A stretch of DNA of 64,000 bases from Liolophura sinensis. Its lineage: Eukaryota; Mollusca; Polyplacophora; Chitonida; Chitonidae. The position numbers and the translations under genes are program-made. The stretch spans positions 11,050,017 through 11,114,016 of the forward strand of contig NC_088307.1 in the NCBI RefSeq assembly GCF_032854445.1, in the 5' to 3' direction. Shown piece by piece: positions 35,101-44,409 of the stretch (position 1 is its first letter; each line of letters opens with the position of its first letter). The notes beneath the pieces are model-generated. The model ran no database searches, was not told the origin of the DNA, and saw only the letters and a list, made by a program, of their open reading frames with translations.

Positions 35101-38100
35101 CGATGGAAATGCCGCGGATTGAATGGTGGCGGTTCAGTTGCCTTATACCGCTTGCATCACTACGCAGGATAGCCCGTAGGTTGGAATGGATCGGGTTCGA
35201 AATCGCTCTCTCGAGTATTCCGTCTTTTCTTCTTCTTCTTCCATTCGTCCGTCTCTGGACTTGCTGGGGCCCCGCCGCTAGAGCTGGCATCGTCTCGAGT
35301 AGTATATGTCGGGGTTCTGGCGCAGCACCTCGTTCACGTACATACATTTGGGGAGCGAAACACGCTCCGGCTTACGCCAACAAAACCAGACAGACTTACC
35401 GGCTAATGTTTCATGAACAGCAGCTAGAACGGCTCCCAGCGCCAAGGGTAGACGTACAAGCGACACTAAATATTCGGGGCCTGCTCCTTCCACCTAGTGG
35501 GCCCCTCCCCTTCACCCATGTTCAGTCTTTACTGCAAGCACGTACATAAACTTGGAGCAATGTATGCTGGAGCATTCCTGCCTCCATCAGAAAGCAGCAG
35601 GGGTGGACTCCGACATACACACACAATGGCTACAAAAATTTGTGTGGACAGACGGGCTCCTCTGTACATGTATAACGGTCCCAACACTTGCCTAGACAGA
35701 CGGACTATGATGTACATACACAATGGTCGCGCAGTAGCTTTGACATTTTGGGGTGCCTGTACGAGCGATATGCCTTCGCGACCGTTGTTTTGGTACTCCC
35801 ACTGGGAACGGCGCACACCAGCATGCAGATGGGGATAAGCAGACAGGTAGGGGCCCCGATTTCGGGCCGCGTGCTTTGTACCCTATGATACCATGTAGAA
35901 AGGTCCCCAGGTCTGGCCACTCCATGCTGCTTTTGAGTCGGCACGGGTGCTGATGTGCAATTGTTTCAGATTGTCCGTACTACCCTCAAGACGAGCACCG
36001 CGGCAAGGAGAAGGTGCGCCCATCTTTGGGCCGACTCTACCATCGGCCCAATTTTTTGGGGGTCCATCTAGGTCTGTGTTTGCTGCGGAAACTGTTCCTC
36101 ACTCGCCTCCGCCGCGGCAGCCTGTATGTTCGTTAAGAAAGTAGTCCATCCGGAGTGGCTCCGGCAGTAGGTGGGAGGCTTTGCGGTCTGGCCTGCGGTT
36201 CGCAGACAGGGGCTCTCATTCCTCCGGTTCTCTTGCAGGGGGCTTCCGCCATATCTTGTAGAGCCTCGTGGACCCGATACCAAAGCGCTTCTTCGCCTTG
36301 GCCGCCTAAAGGTTGCCCCAGAGTGCCCGAAGTAGGCTCGTCCTCGAAGCAGGTGTGGACGAAAAGGTGGATCACTCGGCCCGGATCCTGGGGTACATCT
36401 TCAAGGATACAGCCAAGGCTTGGCTAGATTGGCCACATGGAGAGCTCTACGCGGTGGGGTGATCCGGCGGAGATGTATTCTGCCTCTGGGGCAGTGGCGT
36501 TGTTTATCATAGGCTGCGATGTAAGCCAGACGGTGTTTTTCCTTCTGCGGAGTCGTCTCCTCCTCGACCAGGCTGCAGCGCCTTGATCCCACCCAGGGTT
36601 CCACCTCTTTCCCTAGGGAGAAGCCGTGTGCTGGCGTTTCCACGTCCGTTGCTGGCTTTTTGTCTTCGTCAGATTGTTCTTTGAACGATCCGAAATCTGG
36701 TCGAGGCGAAAAGTGTGCAGGTGTATTTTTCAAGCGCCAGGTCGTACGCTTTCGTTGCGTCCCTTGGCTTCGGTGGTCGGGCGTGCAGCAGAGCGGTTTG
36801 AGCCTCCAAGCTTTGGCGCTTCTGGCCTGCTTCAGCCAGGGTTTGTAGGACGTCATTCCTTTGGTGGTGTGGGGCCGTGGCGATGCGTTTGGGGTTCCAG
36901 GCCATGGGGTAGCCCTCATTTTAATGGTAGAGGACGTCTTCCGAAACGTCAACGAAATACAAACGGGAAAATCTAAGCCACATATTGTCCCGTTTTGGCG
37001 CGCATCTGCTCAACACCAAACTCTACGAGCTGTCCAAATCCATTTGACTCAGCCTTCTCTTTAAAACAGCCATAGAGCGCGGACTCCACCCACGCCACCT
37101 CAATAGCGCATCCACAATGCGCGGCAAAAACGACCGTGTATACTACTAACCGCCGTCGAACAGGTGAAATGTTCTTGTATACAGCGTGGAATATCTACCA
37201 AACAACTTTTTTTCTTTCACAGTCAATGAATCAGATTATTTCAGTAAACTGGGATCTCGAGATTATCCCATTGGAGAAGTTAAGCAACTCGTAACGTCAC
37301 CGATAATTGGGTAGTTACGTCACATGAGGCTAATATACCTATTTTACAAGCTGACCATGAATACCCCTGGTTTACTTTCTCAAAACCTTGAAAAAAAAGT
37401 ATACACATACAAATTACTACAATTACACCATTACCTTTTTCAACTGGAAATTACTTATCCTCATGTGATATATCAGACATATAGACAAGTATGGCCATTT
37501 TTATTATCATTATTGAGGTCGCTGTATGTCCAGTTCATGCTGGCTTCCTCTCCGGCGGTACGTGGAAAAGCCAGCTCATGGTCGTTGGTTTACACCGGGC
37601 TCTGCCAAGTTTCCTTCTAACATAATGCTTTATTCTTGAGTACAGCGTAAAACACCAAGTACCGGTATATAAATAATTCATCTTTTCTTTTCGCAGTTGA
37701 CAGTACGTCATTCGGCAACAGATGACGTTGGAACGTTCGGCAGGAATAACTGCGCAGATGACAACAAAACTGGGAACAAATGGGTGACATATGAACGTAA
37801 CGGTAAGTGACATGGTCTTCAACCTTACGATCTTGACACGATCTTGACAAACTGCACTGTGAGTGCAGTGTGAGTCTGAGTGATATATTATTTGGCACTA
37901 TTGCAGAAACTGTGTGCCTAAACCCAAAGATGTTTTTTCTTAAACTTATTTACTTATTTGATTGGTGTTTTACACCATACTCAAGAATAGTTCACTTATA
38001 CGATAGCAGCCAGTTTTGTGGTGGGAAGAAACCCGGCGGAGCCTGGGTTAAAACCAACAACCACCCACAAGCTGCTGACATATTATTCTTAGAAGAAAGG

Positions 38101-41100
38101 AAACGCTACAAGGAAATGTATATCAGATGATGATCCAATATAAACTGTCCAGGACAACAGAATATCTCCCGCCAAAATTTTCAATGAATTCTAAGATTGT
38201 TTGTTTGAACACTTTGGATGTCAGTGACGTCACATCCCTATTTTTTGAAATTGTTCTTTGCGAATGCACTCTTGTTTTTAAACGTCTATGCATTTTTAAT
38301 ATAGAAGTCTTTAGTAGTTTGTGTGTCAAATTACCACAAACTCCATGAGACGTAATTGGTCACAATTAGGTCAGAAACCGCCAAGTTCAAATCCAATAAT
38401 TCAAGTGTACATTTCTCGTGTAAAACAACATTCTAAAAAATTAATATCTAAATAGCGCTACATAGATTTTTTCTCGGCTGTGTTTAATGGTCTTTTAATG
38501 GAGTATACTTTATCTTAAGGTTCTCTTTGCCTTTAAAGTCACAAATATGACACAAGCTTTTGGAAAAATGTTTTGTCATTGCTGTTAAGAAACATTTTAA
38601 TGATTAAACCTACTGTCCTTTCTGTTATATTAGTAGAAATTTGTTTTACAATAACAGTATTTTGACCCTGCTACATCAGAAATAACAGTTTTAAAGTGAT
38701 TTGAAAGTTTGACATATCTTAGATCGCTTCGTGACCGCGGGACCTACAGATGTACTTGCCGTGTATCAAGGACTGTGTTTGCCTTAGTCCGCTTATTCAA
38801 AACTGTTCAAGACTTAATACCACATTTAACTTTAAGCCCAGAGTTGAATTTTGTACTTTACCCAAAAATATAAGCGTAACAGTATGTTAATCATCAACTA
38901 CAACTGCTGCTGTTATACTGTGACTTTTTGGTAGCTGCACAATGGTGGCTGACTTTGGCTAAATTTTTAAACTTAATATATGACTTAATACCAGTATTAG
39001 TTAAAACACTTTTCAACAACTCGACCCTGGTGTTACGAAGCGAATAGCTGATGGTTCTATTCCACAAAGACTTCAGGGTATTAGTGTTAATCGTGATGAT
39101 TCGAAGGGGAAGAAGTTACTCCAAACTCAGTTCAACCACAGATTTCTTTATTGTCCAGGTGAACAAAAAACCCTATAACAAGCCGAAAATACAGCCTCAC
39201 CATATTAATCTAATATATTAACCTTACAACAGTTCTGCTCAATGTGTTAACGCTTTCTCTCCGTATACACATGTACATTTACCCCATGTATTCCCCTAAA
39301 CTATACTTTTTAGTCAATAAATGTTATCAGTGACACTTGCGTGACAAAAGTCAGTTACACTATTAGTTCTTAACTTTTTTATTCTGATTCACAATTTTGT
39401 TTTTATTCTGATAACAATTAAAGAACTAAGGCCATGATTGTATTTAAACGTGCAAGCCTAATGTAACACATTACCTGTTAAATACATCAGCAAATGCTCT
39501 TAATTCAAAAATATTTCTTTACTTTTACTTTCCTTGTTTACATAGCGAAATGATTGTTTGCAACCTCTGGATCTTTACATTCTAAGGTACTATAATGGTT
39601 TTACTTACAAATATAACACTATAAATTGAGAAAACTGCAGTAATTTGATAGAAATTGAAATAGCAGTTAGTATTAAATGCCACGAATGCCATACGTTAAG
39701 TGCTTATGACTACTGTAGTTACTGCATGAACGATCAAAATAAGATAAACTGTTGTGTATTGGTTAAATAATAATACTGTATGACTAGGTTTTCACAATGA
39801 AATTAAGTGACAACAGTTCTTTCAATAACGTGGTGATTTAAGATGCAATTACATTAGTAATAATAACGTTTCGCAAAACAAGTAGTCTGGGAGCTAATCT
39901 GCTTAAATGAATACCATTATAGTAAAACGTTTCTTGAACAAAGCAACCAAACTCACTGTAATCTCTGCAATAAACTTACTTAATACATGTCATATGGACA
40001 AAGAACACATTTGAACATATCCGTGTCTGTACACGCACTATAAAATGCTGTTACCAACCCATCACTTTATAATCCACATTCCATGTACAATAATGACAGA
40101 CACCGACTAAGTACCAGTACAACATACTTCTCACATCATGAATTACTTAAGAACATATAAAAAAAAACACAAGTTTACCGGTGAGTTTAACCATGTTCCA
40201 TCCATCACATTTACCTTTCTTATCCTGTAATGCAATAAACTTAACATGGAAACTCGTGACTAATCAATAATCGAGCAATATTACACAATGATAACAATTA
40301 TGCCGTACTAACACCAATACTCTAGTTTACATTACAAAGAAAGCATGAACGTCGGTACATAAACACTTCTAGCCAACTGGACACAAAATGATTACGAAAG
40401 TACATTAATCAAATTGCTTACTTAATACATGTTTCAACGTCATTAAGATGACCGATCGGCGCATTACTGTAGTCTGAAGAAACAGCTATCAAACTACTCA
40501 AAGTTTAAAAGTAAACAGCTTGGAAAAGATTATCAGAACTTCCATTACATTGCATAACAGATAGTCACGTGACCTCAACACATGCTCAGATGAGGCGCTT
40601 TAAAGGACCGCAAATCTCAACCGTTACACGTTAAAAGACACTATATCAAGAGCGAACGAATTCCTAGCATGTTCATGCGGTACTTAGAGACAAAAAACAC
40701 TATGACACTGAGAGAAATACAGATATTCTTCAAGTTTACTCGCTGCAATCCCGGCGTCGCCCTCCCGCCTACAGCCACGTAGCAAACCACAACAACACAG
40801 AAGCACTAGTAGCAAGGGAGATAACTCTCTACCATCCATCGCATATATATAAAGTAGACATTCGTTACCTTAGCCTTGCTCTTTTTATAGGCAAAGCTAA
40901 CTTCCGCCTTGCTGATCGAAAAGAGAAACCACAGTGTATCAGTAGCCTATGCTCAGTATACTTTGGGTGGGGTTACATTGGCCTACTGCATGAATTAAAC
41001 AACATAATGGGAGTAATTTTGTAAGTTGCTAGGCAATATTGCAAAATGTTTGATTTTCTCCTAAGGTGGGAGAAAAAGGCGGAGACGTCAACGACAATCC

Positions 41101-44055
41101 GCAGGCTGGTGACAGACCTTCCCAAGTACGGTTGGATAGAAAAACAGCAGGAATTCGACATGAATTCGCGCTAGCTCGATAACCGTTATGCTACGGAGGC
41201 TGCAATAAATCAATGACGTCACGGATGTGTCCACGCGCACAGTTTTTCAGCTAGTATTATTTTGTCTACATTTCATATATTAAGTCGCATAGGGAAAGCG
41301 TTACATATTTCTCATTTATCATTCAGAACCTGCTGATCCATGGAAAGTTTGGGGAGAATGTAGCTGTGAAACCAGAGTCAGACGACGGTTACCGGATCCA
41401 TGTAGGGACGCCGGAGGTGTAGATGATGAGATGCCGTGTACACCCGAGGAATGCGCCTGCGGTAAAATTATATTCCCTGTTGTTTGTATATCAATTGGCA
41501 AGTTGCAATGAAGGATAGAGTCTCTGACGAGTTATATTGTAGGTTTAAACACATTCCTTTGACCACTTGTTTATTTCTTTTTTATACTTTACAAACAAAA
41601 TACAAGCAAACTTTTAAATGACAACATTGATACAAGAGTAAAACGTTGGAGGAATTAAAATGTTAGAGCTGGCAATCTACAATCTATTTCAATAAAATAG
41701 AACAGAAAAAAGATATTATCTAAAACTCTCACAGTTCCTTTGTATGGGACAAGCATTATGCGAGTATTGCAGTCCAACCCGATTGATTGTGTCGCTGTGT
41801 CACGAAGAAAAACGTATCTCATAAAATACAAAAAAAAATATGCACAAAACGCCGTTTTTGAGAAAGTAGGTACACGCATACATGGTTCTCTCCCCTGAAC
41901 AAGGAACAGTTGGAAGTAGAGAGTCTCAGTGGTCATAATACATATTTGTATTTCATTTGTATTTCTCGCTGTACTGAAAGGTTTGTCATTAACACGACCT
42001 AAGGTCCATATATGAACGGAGAAAACAGAAGTGCTTGCGGTAATAAAACCTAAGCTCTTGGTCAGGTAAATGGTAAGTCTTCTGGCTTAAAGCAAGTTGC
42101 AGTTTGCAACCTCATTGGTCATCGTGGATATGTTGCGGTCAGAACATAGAGGATATTGCACAGTAAAGTTTGAAAATATTTCAAGTGAGAGGTGGAAATG
42201 ATAAAACACGTGACACGTATTATGACGTCATCCCGCTGACGTCATTATCTAAGCTCGGGATTTCCACATCATTGCGTGAAATATTCATTTATTTATTTAT
42301 TTGATAGGTGTTTTACGCCGTACTCAAGAATATTTCACTTATACGGCGGTGGCCAGCATTGTGGTGGGAGAAAAGCAGGCAGGGCACGATAGAAACTCAC
42401 AACCATCGGCAGGTAAGTGGTGAAATATCAAAATGTAATAACAAAAGTGATACCGTATCTGGCCGAGTGAAATATCACTTTTATCCAGTGAAGGAAATCC
42501 CGAAATTTCATCTTCATATAAATAATAAAATCCATGACCCACTAATTGAGTGTCTTGAAATTTAGACAGCAAATGTCTGGACTGGTAAATAACTTCCTGT
42601 CTGATTAAAATGGCGCTTATCTTTGCAGGTTTATAAGTATGATCAGGTTTTATTTTTCTTATTTGCATATGAAAATTTTAATTTCGTCATTTCAGTAGTA
42701 GGATGACTACATTGATTCCTTTTAACTCTAAAAGACCCCTTTTTTATGTAAGAAGAGATCGATGTTTTCATGATATACAAGATCTGTGTACAACAGAGAA
42801 GAGGCTACTGCCCTCGATGAGATTATATACAACTTCCGTGTATACTAAAACGCCATGCTTTTGACTACAGCGATATCAGAGAGAGGCAAGCGTATGACGT
42901 CAGCCACATACATTCGTGAGGAGCTTTTCGTGCTATTGAAACTCCTCATGACCGTGGAGGGTGCATCTTAAGCCACTGGCACTCAGCGAGGACACAAACT
43001 ACATGTAATAAAACAAACTTTGCCCAAACCCTGTTGGCAATATAGAGAGCAATGACCATAGTTTCTACAGTGGACGCGTTGCGCTCTATGCTCGCTACGC
43101 TAGCTATTCTTTGCCTTTTGCGTAGCATTCTGCTGCCTTGAAGGCAACGTTTTAAGGTACATAAGCAGAGACCGTTAACGTGAGTTACATGTACCAAATA
43201 CTCATTACTTTTATAGCGACCACTTTGGAGTTTAAACCAACGACGTTTGGGACCGTAGTCAGCACCTTTACCACTGCAGAAACCAAAAGTAATTGCAGAG
43301 GAAACAGCTTTGTAGCTGATGTGAAGGTGATTGTTCTAATCGGTTTGAGTTTTGGGTTTCTTACGTTGCTTCTGATCATCGGGGGAATTGTCTGCTGTAT
43401 TAGACACAATCAGCCGTAAGTATGAGCAGTTTGATTCGAACACAATCTTCATCAGCATCATCATCATACTCATGCTCATCCAATAATCAAGTTTCTCGGC
43501 CAAAGCTCCAATCTGATTGGTTAATCCCTCTGGCAGATCCAGCTAAGTGGATTCATATTACCCAGCAAAAAGGGGTAATGTTCAATTCAACATGGCCACA
43601 GTTTTTTCTCTCGTTTCTGTTACAAAGGAATATTTCTCAAAGCAGCAAGGCTAGCTTTGCTATTTATTATATATCATCTAAGTGAAAACAATTGTACAGC
43701 TATTGCATCCTATGACCCGCATATCTGAAGCTTTTTATAACTAAAATTACACGCCTAAAATAGCTGCCGATCGATCTCTAAGTAAAAACAGAAGCATTGT
43801 TCTACGAAGGTATGTTCTAAAGGCAAGACCGTGGTCAGATTGTATGAGATAATCTGTTTTCTGTGTCTCATTTCGTAAATTTATTCTTCTTCTCACAGGT
43901 CCGCCCCTGTAGTTAACGCCCAAGGAATAAACCAGTATCAAGCCGAAAATTCACTCGTACCTTGTCACAGATGTAAGATGATGGATTACAGCAGGCCTTC
44001 TTGCCCGCTTCCGCGCACGAACGAAGAATGTGAATTGGAATACAGTTATGTATGA
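20052..44055 (+). CDS. PLAT/LH2 - TSP1-like single-pass membrane protein, 7 exons, 310 aa
   Basis: Exons: 20052-20139, 22393-22531, 28078-28186, 37697-37802, 41327-41461, 43217-43415, 43899-44055. All six junctions keep phase and use GT/AG; the sum is 933 nt, 310 codons plus TGA. Residues 1-25 are a signal peptide. About 30-145 read as a PLAT/LH2 beta-sandwich, with the pattern YQLTIETCGTRLAGTESDV near the start and an LG...C.VRLHLTNSG...LW core. About 150-192 is a cysteine-rich TSP1-like module with WKVW and RVRRR. Residues 230-254 form a hydrophobic span (VIVLIGLSFGFLTLLLIIGG then VCCI), followed by a 56-residue tail with six cysteines or tyrosines in short motifs, ending YSYV. It is probably a type I cell-surface protein; ligand unknown. 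I know no named family with this order of domains. Introns hold a gypsy and a Polinton insertion. The start is the first ATG of a signal-peptide frame and is shared with the paralogue in the other arm. Confident in the gene model, moderate on domain names. Confidence 0.82.
20690..20890 (-). repeat. Contracted copy of the 83-bp minisatellite, right intron 1
   Basis: Reverse-complement units with TTGCATACNATCTGCATGAA and TGTGACATGTTGTCTGTATT. Same intron position as 9030-10035. Confidence 0.7.
22393..22531 (+). CDS. Exon 2 (first half of PLAT-like domain)
   Basis: Acceptor TTCAG, 139 nt, donor GTAAGT; phase 1 in, phase 2 out. Encodes YQLTIETCGTRLAGTESDV and the following strands. The inverted counterpart at 4283-4421 has exactly the same length. 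Confidence 0.85.
22960..23115 (+). mobile_element. Dispersed repeat, fourth family, partial
   Basis: GACTGGTTGAGGTGCCATGT through CACAAGAAGACACA, matching 17850-18030 in order. Confidence 0.4.
23176..23205 (+). repeat. CA microsatellite, right arm
   Basis: CACACACACACACACAC preceded by ACGCA; conserved in position with 3866-3905. Confidence 0.85.
23375..23595 (+). mobile_element. SINE, right-arm mate of 3485-3705
   Basis: Head-side and core present; same position in the duplicated intron. Confidence 0.65.
24115..24310 (-). mobile_element. SINE, diverged
   Basis: Tail GAAATATTTCACTCATACTA to head; mate of 3060-3195. Confidence 0.6.
25125..25825 (+). pseudogene. Gypsy pol fragment: end of reverse transcriptase and RNase H
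   Basis: Starts in the C-terminal part of reverse transcriptase (LGPLNYYFKFLKNLS, FDPSKPLVLDYA), lacks a segment after that, then shifts by one base near 25400 into the frame with YGRHFTTMSDHKPLLGLL and the RNase H end (RIQRWALTLPACEYELVYR, NANADALS). The deletion removes the usual catalytic aspartate region, so it is inactive. Confidence 0.8.
25826..26978 (+). pseudogene. Gypsy pol fragment: integrase remnant
   Basis: Several frames carry integrase pieces: a zinc-finger-like HLTHPGISR region near 25920, a core piece with QIVSDNGKSFTS near 26265-26300 followed by a TAA, and SPYHPALNGPVE near 26350. A longer open stretch at 26466-26978 covers the C-terminal part (SPAEMLMNRR). Stops and frameshifts throughout. 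Confidence 0.75.
27310..27436 (+). repeat. 3' LTR (short) of the gypsy element
   Basis: Begins TCTAATATCTTGTATCAGCG, ends TTATTACA. Only its first 45 bp match the 5' end of the element, so one of the LTRs is rearranged. The tract GAAGGTGGATGAA just before is a candidate polypurine primer. Confidence 0.5.
28078..28186 (+). CDS. Exon 3 (second part of PLAT-like domain)
   Basis: Pyrimidine-rich acceptor ending TTTACAG, 109 nt, donor GTAAGT, phase 2 in and 0 out. Encodes CKVRLHLTNSGSDLW, the PLAT-type strand before the conserved tryptophan. The counterpart at 814-922 has the same length. Confidence 0.85.
28225..28455 (+). mobile_element. SINE, right-arm mate of 545-775
   Basis: Core CTTCTTCTCCGATCGTATGT to tail; follows exon 3 as its mate does. 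Confidence 0.7.
29105..29157 (+). mobile_element. SINE, left half, cut by Polinton-type insertion
   Basis: CTGACTTCCTCTTCTGCCGG to ATAGCCGCA; continues at 37150. Confidence 0.55.
29158..29345 (+). repeat. Left terminal inverted repeat of Polinton-type element
   Basis: TTAGTGTACAAGGTCGCTTT at the tip, then GCGTTATTGAGGTGGTG and CCGCGCTATATAG, ending around GCGCCAAAATGG. Each block has a counterpart in the reverse complement of the right end, with roughly 65-75 percent match. Confidence 0.65.
29346..31336. other. Left interior of Polinton-type element, no recognisable gene
   Basis: GC-rich with several open frames of up to 152 codons (30027-30485) that include a C homopolymer and a GT tract. 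No domain seen. Near 29340 and 29590 a motif GCGCCAAAAT-GAC recurs, linked to the inverted repeat. Probably eroded virion genes. Confidence 0.4.
31337..31925 (+). pseudogene. Polinton packaging ATPase (FtsK/HerA-like) remnant
   Basis: A 132-codon open stretch then a stop at 31733-31735 and continuation in another frame to about 31925. The Walker A position reads RADVMCKS: Lys-Ser kept, glycines lost. Walker B region reads LVVVESLMVEV, with the acidic pair altered. The stretch KLFTKGRYHRNIS and following YIVQNIF, and the final HGYFVVDFKQATP, are typical of the family. The ATPase would drive genome packaging in virus-like particles; this copy cannot. Confidence 0.65.
31968..32500 (+). pseudogene. 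Polinton structural protein remnants
   Basis: Open for 72 codons (31968-32186) with a YVYTDILEPRVVGDRLAPLL pattern seen in a penton/minor-capsid-type protein of these elements, then stops and shifts. A second short piece near 32290-32400 (LARIAQALVKSALRALGK in one frame) resembles the small hydrophobic structural protein usually next to it. Assignment is by pattern. Confidence 0.45.
32595..32820 (+). pseudogene. Capsid-protein N-terminal remnant (F54H12.2-like)
   Basis: Three frames carry neighbouring pieces: TLEFLITNGDVDTYL, VDVSLNDKLL and MYPFRAYLETFLFYG. This is the pattern of the N-terminal half of the capsid-type protein annotated in animals as F54H12.2-like. The rest is missing; the next sequence is the end of the opposite-strand polymerase. 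Confidence 0.55.
32925..34320 (-). pseudogene. Protein-primed DNA polymerase B remnant
   Basis: Minus strand pieces in order: N-terminal part near 34110-33900, exonuclease-domain region at 33872-33612 (KFLDIWNYL, YDCDVNKGKFWY), a spacer piece at 33565-33440 (MHVDMCKDSMSIPG) and the motif A region at 33352-32927 (FDANALYLACL, TMPSGYYM). Frames change between the pieces and stops occur. Motifs B and C of the palm are not found, so the 3' half is lost or scrambled. Would have copied the element genome. Confidence 0.7.
34321..36984. other. Right interior of Polinton-type element, no recognisable gene
   Basis: Overlapping open frames on both strands (for example 35091-35549 plus, 36401-36952 minus) without a domain I can name. 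A partial internal duplication near 35620-35730 repeats CAATGG and GACAGACGG motifs. Integrase would be expected in such an element but is not seen. Confidence 0.4.
36985..37149 (-). repeat. Right terminal inverted repeat of Polinton-type element
   Basis: Reverse complement starts TTAGTAGTATACACGGTCG, followed by GCGCTATTGAGGTGGCG, CCGCGCTCTATGG and GCGCCAAAACGGG. Mirrors the left end. Confidence 0.65.
37150..37205 (+). mobile_element. SINE, right half, cut by Polinton-type insertion
   Basis: CCGCCGTCG, then GGTGAAATGTTCTTGTATAC and a worn tail. Confidence 0.55.
37515..37665 (+). mobile_element. SINE fragment in intron 3, close to exon 4
   Basis: GGCTTCCTCTCCGGCGGTAC core and AAAACACCAAGTA tail; ends 31 bp before the exon 4 acceptor. 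Confidence 0.65.
37697..37802 (+). CDS. Exon 4 (end of PLAT-like domain)
   Basis: Acceptor TTTTCGCAG, 106 nt, donor GTAAGT, phase 0 in and 1 out. Encodes LTVRHSATDDVGTFGRNNC and an aspartate/asparagine-rich stretch ending WVTYERN. It lies 548 bp after the right end of the Polinton-type element. The matching exon of the left copy would fall outside the window. Confidence 0.8.
37955..38095 (-). mobile_element. SINE fragment in intron 4
   Basis: Tail GGTGTTTTACACCATACTCA and core. Confidence 0.65.
38100..41039. other. Intron 4, AT-rich stretch with no gene
   Basis: Almost no open frame above 60 codons. 39000-40900 is unusually AT-rich with dense short direct repeats (ACAATTATG, ACTTAATACATGT), and ends in a GC-richer tract near 40740-40860 with CAAGGGAGATAACTCT, a motif frequent in molluscan repeats. 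Might be an old non-coding mobile element. Confidence 0.35.
41040..41210 (-). mobile_element. SINE fragment in intron 4
   Basis: Core and head present (GCTACGGAGGC at the 3' side); tail lost. Confidence 0.55.
41327..41461 (+). CDS. Exon 5 (TSP1-like module)
   Basis: Acceptor ATTCAG, 135 nt, donor GTAAAA, phase 1 in and 1 out, the usual phase for an extracellular module exon. Encodes PWKVWGECSCETRVRRR and six cysteines in 45 residues. The W-x-x-W motif is the known site type for C-mannosylation in TSP1 repeats, and RVRRR matches the arginine layer. The CSxTCG spacing of a standard TSP1 is shortened. Confidence 0.8.
42222..42244. promoter_or_regulatory. Paired CRE/ATF-like palindromes in intron 5
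   Basis: Two perfect TGACGTCA octamers at 42222-42229 and 42237-42244, 15 bp start to start, inside the last large intron region of the PLAT-TSP1 gene. Possible intronic enhancer; motif evidence only. Confidence 0.3.
42290..42420 (-). mobile_element. SINE fragment in intron 5
   Basis: Tail and tail-side core near consensus; truncated within the core. Confidence 0.65.
43217..43415 (+). CDS. Exon 6 (Thr-rich stalk and transmembrane segment)
   Basis: Acceptor TTTTATAG, 199 nt, donor GTAAGT, phase 1 in and 2 out. Encodes a threonine-rich stalk, likely O-glycosylated, then a 25-residue hydrophobic span ending IVCCI and a stop-transfer Arg-His. Confidence 0.8.
43899..44055 (+). CDS. Exon 7 (cytoplasmic tail and stop)
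   Basis: Acceptor TTCTCACAG, 157 nt to TGA, phase 2 in. The tail has CHRC, four tyrosines, an acidic stretch and the C-terminus EYSYV, which fits a class I PDZ ligand (S-x-V). Confidence 0.8.
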
Positions 44056-44224
44056 CGCTGTATACCTGGCAGCGACAAGATGGTTAGACTATCGTCATTA
44101 ATTCCAGAGAAAAAACATGGATCACAAGATGATTTCGTGGATTTCATCTATGCAGGCACCACACGACCAGTATGAAGTCCCAATCACCGTTTCAAAAATA
44201 TTATAATGGTACAAGTATGTATTT

Positions 44225-44350
44225 GCTTGTTAATTACTTAACGCCGTGTTCAACAAGATTACACTTATACGATGGTTGTCAGCTTGATGGGTTGAGGTGC
44301 ACAGCGTAAACTGCTGACATTTGGCAAGCTACTGACAAACTTTCATACAT
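44225..44350 (-). mobile_element. Worn SINE fragment
   Basis: TTAACGCCGTGTTCAACAAG and ACTTATACGATGG are recognisable; starts 170 bp after the PLAT-TSP1 stop. Confidence 0.45.
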
Positions 44351-44409
44351 GTGACGTGTAGATATATGTACACCATTTTAACGAACGTTAGACTACACGA
44401 GCGTGGCCG

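Larger units (their letters stand above)
29158..37149. mobile_element. Decayed Polinton/Maverick-type element, 8 kb
   Basis: Higher GC than its surroundings. Ends are imperfect inverted repeats (29158-29345 and 36985-37149) starting TTAGT, in line with the AG-starting termini of Polintons. Inside are remnants of packaging ATPase and capsid-type proteins on the plus strand and protein-primed DNA polymerase B on the minus strand. Integrase and protease are not recognised. All genes are broken. It lies in intron 3 of the PLAT-TSP1 gene. The flanks are two halves of one SINE, with a short shared CCGC at the junction. Confidence 0.75.

Noticed and set aside
36401-36976. Long overlapping frames on both strands (183 and 116 codons)
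   Set aside because: Overlapping frames in GC-rich decayed element DNA; no motif seen. Kept only as undescribed interior of the Polinton-type element.
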